Source of the DNA: Fidelibacterota bacterium
GTDB lineage: Bacteria > Fidelibacterota > Marinisomatia > SCGC-AAA003-L08 > GCA-002704045
Length of the DNA stretch: 9,501 bases
Reading direction: 5' to 3'
Assembly (NCBI GenBank): GCA_002704045.1
Contig: PAFF01000010.1
Location: 1 to 9,501 of the forward strand
The notes beneath the pieces were generated by a model. That model was not told the origin of the DNA. It did no database searches and was given only the letters and a program-made list of their open reading frames with translations. This document shows, piece by piece, positions 1-4,136 of this stretch (position 1 is its first letter; each line of letters starts with the position of its first letter). The translations under genes and the position numbers were made by a program.

Positions 1-7
1 ATTTCAT
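1..7 (-). CDS. Probable start of a divergent gene (partial, cut by window edge)
   Basis: Read on the minus strand, an ATG sits at 7-5, followed by AAA and the window edge. It is preceded at 19-13 by AAAAGGA, a good Shine-Dalgarno match, with a five-base spacer. Only two codons are visible, so the product cannot be named. It would be transcribed away from the response regulator at 136. The call rests only on the start codon and ribosome binding site and could be chance in AT-rich DNA. Confidence 0.35.
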
Positions 8-135
8 GGATTTCCTTTTATAATTAATGATTATTAGTTCCTAAATTTAATTATGGAATTAATTTTTATAAATAGAATATTTAAAAAATATGTATTTTCT
101 AATATAAATCTAACATAGTCAACATAATTTAAGAA
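8..135. other. AT-rich intergenic region upstream of the two-component operon
   Basis: No coding signal is visible apart from the edge start codon. A TATAAA at 103-108 could serve as a -10 box for the regulator at 136, but no convincing -35 is seen. A short perfect inverted repeat, AAAATA-TG-TATTTT, lies at 85-98 and would overlap such a promoter. In DNA this AT-rich both could be chance. No recognisable Pho box is present. Confidence 0.3.
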
Positions 136-834
136 ATGAACAAAAATAAAAATATATTAATTGTTGAGGATGAGAAAGATATCAGAGATTTATTAATTTT
201 TAATCTTCAGAAACATAATTATATAATTGACTCTACTCACAATGGTGAAAAAGCATTATCATTAATTAGAGCAAAAAAATATGATTTGATTTTATTAGAT
301 ATTATGATTCCTGGTATTAATGGATTTGATTTAACTAGAATTTTAAAAAATGATGACACCATATCTATGATTCCTATTATAATGTTAACTGCTAAAGGAG
401 AAGATGAGGATATCATTAAGGGTTTAACTATTGGAGCCCATGATTATGTTACAAAACCATTCAGTATTAGCGTATTATTAGCTAGAATAGATAACGTTTT
501 TAAAACTAGAACTAATAGAAAAGAAAGTAAATTAGATTCCATAATTTACAACAGATTAAGGATTGATTTAAAAACAAGAGATGTATATGTTGATGATAAA
601 AGTATTGAATTAACATATACTGAATTTGAAATTTTAAAATTATTATCTAGTCATGAAAAATGTGTTTATAGTAGAGAAGAGATTATTAACTATATCAAAG
701 GTTCAGATTATATTGTTACTGATAGAACAATTGATTTTCAAATAGTTGGTTTAAGAAAAAAATTAGGGCCACTTGGTAAATATATAAAAACAGTAAGAGG
801 TGTTGGATATCGTTTTATCGATGGGGAGAGTTAG
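136..834 (+). CDS. OmpR/PhoB-family response regulator
   Basis: A 232-residue DNA-binding response regulator, the usual length for the family. The N-terminal receiver domain (about 5-120) has the acidic pair E11/D12, phospho-acceptor D55 in 'LLDIMIPG', T85 and K107 followed by PF, so every residue of the phosphorylation switch is present. The C-terminal winged helix (about 135-230) has the typical 'TEFEILKLL' start, the 'DRTID' helix leading to 'LRKKLG', and the 'VRGVGYRF' wing. It is expected to be phosphorylated by the kinase encoded immediately downstream and to act as a transcription factor. The ATG at 136 has only a weak AAGAA upstream but fits the family N-terminus exactly. The pairing resembles PhoB/PhoR, but no phosphate-transport genes are in view, so the regulon is unknown and no symbol is given. 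Confidence 0.95.
   Translation: MNKNKNILIVEDEKDIRDLLIFNLQKHNYIIDSTHNGEKALSLIRAKKYDLILLDIMIPGINGFDLTRILKNDDTISMIPIIMLTAKGEDEDIIKGLTIGAHDYVTKPFSISVLLARIDNVFKTRTNRKESKLDSIIYNRLRIDLKTRDVYVDDKSIELTYTEFEILKLLSSHEKCVYSREEIINYIKGSDYIVTDRTIDFQIVGLRKKLGPLGKYIKTVRGVGYRFIDGES
823..828 (+). promoter_or_regulatory. Ribosome binding site fixing the GTG start of the kinase
   Basis: GGGGAG lies inside the last codons of the response regulator, five bases before GTG 834-836. It supports the GTG start, whose first base is the last base of the regulator's TAG stop. The arrangement implies translational coupling. Confidence 0.7.
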
Positions 835-2603
835 TGTATTTATTACCTAAAAAAATACATTCAAGATTTTTTATTACAAATCTAATTATTGTCTTTATTG
901 TTGTCTTTTTTTTCTTGTGGTTTTTTAATATTTCTTTTTCTTCATTTTATTATGAAGAAAAAGAAAATGATTTAAAAGCTAGAGCTACATTAATTTCTAG
1001 TTTTTTAAAATCTTACTCTAATTTAGAATCTTTAGATTTATCTATCCTATGCAAAAAATTTAAAAACGATACAAATACAAGATATACAATTATAGATTTG
1101 GATGGTAAGGTTTTAGGTGATTCAGATGAAGAAATTATTTTTATGGACAATCATATAAATAGACCTGAAATTGAAGAGGCAATTTCTGGGAGAATTGGAA
1201 CTTCTATTAGATATAGTAATACACTCAAAACAGAAATGCTTTATTTGGCCATTAATGAAACTATTAATAATGACATTTACATTATAAGGTCATCGGTACC
1301 AATTGGTTCTCTGCAAAAAAATATTATAAAATTTAATTTTCAAATAATTGTAGCATCGAGTTTTATAATAGTAGTTTCATTACTAATAAGTTTATTAGTT
1401 TCACGTAAAATTGTAAATCCAATTGAGAAAATGGTTGTTAATGCTAAACTTTTTGCTAAAGGCGATTTTAGTAATAGAATATTACCATCCAATACATTTG
1501 AGATAAATAGCTTATCAAAATCATTAAATTTGATGGCTAAGCAATTAGATGAACGAATTAAATTGATTACATTGCAAAAAAATGAAAGTGATGCTATACT
1601 TTCAAGTATGTCAGAAGGCATAATAGCTACAAATCAAATGAATAAAATAATTAAGGCTAATAATAATTTTAGAGAAGTATTTAACCTTAAAGGTAGGGCT
1701 ATAGGAAAAGATATATTAAAAATTATTGATAATAATGATTTTTTATTATTTTATAATAAGCTGATTAATCATAGAATGTCTAAAAAAATAGAATTAACTA
1801 TAGATAATATAAACAACAGGACTATTCTTCTATATGGTACGAAGTTAAAAAATGAAGATGGAGATTATATTGGTAATGTAATTATTTTAAATGATATAAC
1901 TAAAATTAGATCTTTAGAAAGAGTAAGAAAAGAATTTGTAGCAAATGTATCACATGAACTAAAGACACCATTAACAGCATTGAAAGGTTATGTTGAAACC
2001 TTGAAGGAAGTTGATAATGAAAAAGATTCTATGTATTTTCTTGAGATTTTAGATAAGCATACAACAAGAATGAACTTAATAATTAATGATTTACTTGAGT
2101 TGTCAAAATTAGAAGAAGCTGATCAATCAAAACTTCTTATTGAAAATATAAATATTAATGCTATGATAGAGGATGCTATTTTAGAGTGTCAATACGCATC
2201 AAATAAAAAAAATATACAAATATTTTATGATTTGAATGATGAAACTTATTTTAATCTTAATAAAAGATTAATCCAAGAAGCATTAGTTAATATTATTCAT
2301 AATTCAATACAGTACAGTAGTAATAATACCGATATTTTTATAAATTCATATATTGAAAAAAATAAATTACATATATCAGTTAAAGATAATGGTATTGGAA
2401 TAAATCAAAATGAAATCAAAAAAATATTCAATAGGTTTTATTGTGTCGATAAATCTCATAGCAAAAAAACGGGTGGAACAGGATTAGGTCTAGCAATTGT
2501 AAAGCATATCATTAATTTACATGGAGGGAAGGTTAATGTTAACTCTGAAATTGGAAAAGGGTCTCAATTCATGTTTATATTACCAAAACCCAAAAATGTA
2601 TAA
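834..2603 (+). CDS. PhoR-type membrane sensor histidine kinase
   Basis: A 589-residue sensor kinase. In order: a transmembrane helix at about 12-34; a periplasmic sensor of about 130 residues containing 'MDNH--RPEI--A--G--GTSIRYS-TL' (from M104), a signature of the extracytoplasmic domain of PhoR-type kinases; a second transmembrane helix at about 168-189; HAMP at about 190-242 with P196; PAS at about 256-355; HisKA with phospho-acceptor H374 in 'SHELKTP'; and a HATPase domain with N490 (N box), D518-G-I-G (G1 box) and GGTGLGL at 547-553 (G2 box). All catalytic elements are intact. It starts with GTG overlapping the regulator stop by one base, so the two genes are translationally coupled and almost certainly cognate. 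Its 3' end overlaps the following lipoprotein gene by eight bases. The signal sensed is unknown; phosphate limitation is one possibility from family resemblance only. Confidence 0.95.
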   Translation: MYLLPKKIHSRFFITNLIIVFIVVFFFLWFFNISFSSFYYEEKENDLKARATLISSFLKSYSNLESLDLSILCKKFKNDTNTRYTIIDLDGKVLGDSDEEIIFMDNHINRPEIEEAISGRIGTSIRYSNTLKTEMLYLAINETINNDIYIIRSSVPIGSLQKNIIKFNFQIIVASSFIIVVSLLISLLVSRKIVNPIEKMVVNAKLFAKGDFSNRILPSNTFEINSLSKSLNLMAKQLDERIKLITLQKNESDAILSSMSEGIIATNQMNKIIKANNNFREVFNLKGRAIGKDILKIIDNNDFLLFYNKLINHRMSKKIELTIDNINNRTILLYGTKLKNEDGDYIGNVIILNDITKIRSLERVRKEFVANVSHELKTPLTALKGYVETLKEVDNEKDSMYFLEILDKHTTRMNLIINDLLELSKLEEADQSKLLIENININAMIEDAILECQYASNKKNIQIFYDLNDETYFNLNKRLIQEALVNIIHNSIQYSSNNTDIFINSYIEKNKLHISVKDNGIGINQNEIKKIFNRFYCVDKSHSKKTGGTGLGLAIVKHIINLHGGKVNVNSEIGKGSQFMFILPKPKNV

Positions 2604-3303
2604 AAAAATTCATATATATCTATTCATAATATTATTTACAATGAATTGTAAAAAAGAAAAGACTTTTTTTGATGAAAATGGTATAGAGTTCATAAAATTT
2701 TCAAAAAATAATATCTTTGTCTCAAAATATGAAATTTCAAATCAAACTTTTATAAACTTTGTGAATGATGGATATAAAAAAAATATTATCACTATTGATT
2801 CTTTAAATAGAGTATTGGGTAGTTATGATGGTGATAGGTATTATAACGAAGGATTAAAGATTTTGTACAAAATAAATACAGAATCTGATATACAATTTGA
2901 AGATAGTTCTTTTTATTGTTTGAATGATCGAAATTTATTACCTGTAAGAAAAATTAGCTGGTTTGCATCACATCTATTTTGTAGTTATTATGAATATAGA
3001 TTGCCGAAAGAGAACGAATGGCTGAATTTATCATTAGAGTCAAGTTATAATGATCAATTGTTTGAAAACAAGGTTACTGAGGTTAATAAAATATTTGATT
3101 TAACTACGGATGGTATTGTTAATATTAATTCGAATGTATCTGAATGGATTGAACCATTTTTCGATAATCAATGGCCATATAAACAAATTAGAGGTGTTTC
3201 TTATAAGAATATTTTTGATCCCCTAAATAAAAAATTAGGCAACTATGCGCCTCAGTTACTTGAAGATGTTGGATTTAGACCAATTATTGATATTAAAAAA
3301 TAA
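2596..3303 (+). CDS. SUMF1/FGE-sulfatase-like lipoprotein, catalytically degenerate
   Basis: A 235-residue predicted lipoprotein. The ATG at 2596 gives a short basic, hydrophobic signal peptide ending in 'FTMNC' with lipid cysteine C18; a further upstream in-frame ATG at 2521 would bury this signal. The lipobox is loose (Asn at -1). The mature part follows the order of the formylglycine-generating-enzyme fold: 'KYEISNQTF' (44-52), 'PVRKISWFASHLFC' (116-129), 'RLPKENEW' (135-142), 'NVSEW' (180-184), 'IRGVSY' (198-203) and 'DVGFRPI' (224-230). The two cysteines that FGE uses for oxidation, expected between the 'RG-S' and 'GFR' motifs, are absent, so sulfatase activation is unlikely. A binding or structural role is more plausible. 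It overlaps the kinase gene by eight bases with no Shine-Dalgarno, suggesting translational reinitiation and a link to kinase sensing (inference). Confidence 0.75.
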   Translation: MYKKIHIYLFIILFTMNCKKEKTFFDENGIEFIKFSKNNIFVSKYEISNQTFINFVNDGYKKNIITIDSLNRVLGSYDGDRYYNEGLKILYKINTESDIQFEDSSFYCLNDRNLLPVRKISWFASHLFCSYYEYRLPKENEWLNLSLESSYNDQLFENKVTEVNKIFDLTTDGIVNINSNVSEWIEPFFDNQWPYKQIRGVSYKNIFDPLNKKLGNYAPQLLEDVGFRPIIDIKK

Positions 3304-3370
3304 TTCTATCCACCAATTATTTAAACTATCGCTTTACAAACATTATTCTAACATAATCACCATGGAATTG

Positions 3371-3404
3371 ATAAAAAGGCCTCTTTGATTAGAGGCTTTT
3401 TTAT
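3371..3404. terminator. Bidirectional intrinsic terminator between convergent genes
   Basis: The hairpin has arms 3371-3384 and 3391-3404, a GC-rich core GCCTCT/AGAGGC, a six-base loop and one G-T wobble. A-tracts on the left and T-tracts on the right give a U-run in either direction. It lies between the SUMF1-like gene (ends 3303, +) and the Cys-rich lipoprotein gene (ends 3438, -), so it can stop both. Confidence 0.85.
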
Positions 3405-3437
3405 TTAAAATTAAAAATTAAAGGAGTTTTAAATAAT

Positions 3438-4052
3438 TTAGTTTTCGCAGGAACCATCGTGCGAAGAATCTAAATAAAGAATGTACTCTACACATTGATT
3501 TTCACTATATGCATTAAACTGAGGGATTTCAATAACTTCATTGAGTAAAACCGTTGTATTTGATGTTATAATAGCAGTTCCAATTTCTTCTTCCCAATTA
3601 CCTCCTGCTTCAATACAGGATATTGAATCAATTAAAGAAGATGAGTTTTCAAATCCATTGCAATCATAGTCTGAAATAGTAATTATATTAGAGTCTAAAG
3701 TAAATGTTCCGGATTCGCAGTCTGGATAAATAAATAAATTATCATCATTAATGATGATGTGAGATTGATCATATTCAAACAATTCTAGAAATGTTGTCCA
3801 AGTACCGTTTATAGAATTACATTCATTTTGTGAATACAATGTTGATTCTAAGTTAGGATAATTACATAGTCCAGTATATCCTTGATCATCACAACTATCG
3901 TTCATATATATTGTTATTTGATTGAATTTATAGGAACCATAATTAAATGAATTTAAGTCTTCATTAGTATTTGAATTAGTGGTAGCATTTTCATTGCAGC
4001 TAACAATTAAAATTAAAGTAATTATTATCATCTTAATTTTATTTTTTATCAT
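3438..4052 (-). CDS. Small Cys-rich lipoprotein, single copy of a ten-Cys-type domain
   Basis: A 204-residue predicted lipoprotein of unknown function. The signal peptide ends in 'LIVSC' with lipid cysteine C19, followed by an Asn/Thr/Ser-rich spacer. Residues 39-202 align along their whole length with the two tandem domains of the 930-residue protein encoded just upstream: a 'GSY-F--I-IY' start, 'Q-EC-S--GTW' (75-85), 'C--AGGNW' (146-153), and a 'CVEY-L-Y---HDGSC' end (187-202). Cysteines are C54, C63, C78, C112, C131, C146, C187 and C202, which is eight of the ten in the paralogue; the two lost are neighbours in the series. The ATG at 4052 has GGAGAA (4062-4057) four bases upstream. A terminator separates it from the upstream paralogue, so it probably has its own promoter. 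I recognise no named family for the domain. Confidence 0.8.
   Translation of the reverse strand: MIKNKIKMIIITLILIVSCNENATTNSNTNEDLNSFNYGSYKFNQITIYMNDSCDDQGYTGLCNYPNLESTLYSQNECNSINGTWTTFLELFEYDQSHIIINDDNLFIYPDCESGTFTLDSNIITISDYDCNGFENSSSLIDSISCIEAGGNWEEEIGTAIITSNTTVLLNEVIEIPQFNAYSENQCVEYILYLDSSHDGSCEN
3447..3938 (-). repeat. Ten-Cys-type domain, copy 3 (single copy, eight cysteines)
   Basis: Codons for residues 39-202 of the 204-residue lipoprotein. Cys spacing is 9, 15, 34, 19, 15, then 41, then 15. The first five and last intervals match copies 1 and 2 to within a few residues. The region that carries two extra cysteines in the other copies is shortened and cysteine-free here. Confidence 0.7.
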
Positions 4053-4077
4053 TTAATTCTCCAATCGATAATAGATT

Positions 4078-4120
4078 ATAAATTAAAAAGCCTCTTAATT
4101 TAAGAGGCTTTTTAATTTAT
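4078..4120. terminator. Intrinsic terminator with a 20-bp perfect stem
   Basis: Arms 4078-4097 and 4101-4120 are perfectly complementary over 20 bp with a three-base loop. The core GCCTCTTA/TAAGAGGC is flanked by A5 and T5, so it works in both directions. It follows the stop of the 930-residue gene (4137, -) and precedes the start of the 204-residue gene (4052, -). It shares its GCCTCT core with the terminator at 3371-3404. Confidence 0.9.
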
Positions 4121-4136
4121 TGTAAAATTTAATTAC

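Noticed and set aside
85..98. AAAATA-TG-TATTTT palindrome upstream of the response regulator
   Set aside because: It is pure A/T in the arms and only six bases per arm, so likely by chance here. Noted in the region entry but not called as an operator.
1340..1621. 93-codon minus-strand ORF inside the kinase gene
   Set aside because: It is a shadow frame over the TM2/HAMP/PAS coding region, which is unmistakably coding on the plus strand.
2521..2595. Upstream in-frame ATG extending the SUMF1-like lipoprotein by 25 residues
   Set aside because: It would overlap the kinase's catalytic-domain end by 83 bases and place a lipoprotein signal peptide inside the chain. The ATG at 2596 starts the signal cleanly.
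2596..3303. SUMF1-like fold as the variable protein of a diversity-generating retroelement
   Set aside because: No reverse transcriptase, template repeat or variable repeat is visible anywhere in the window.
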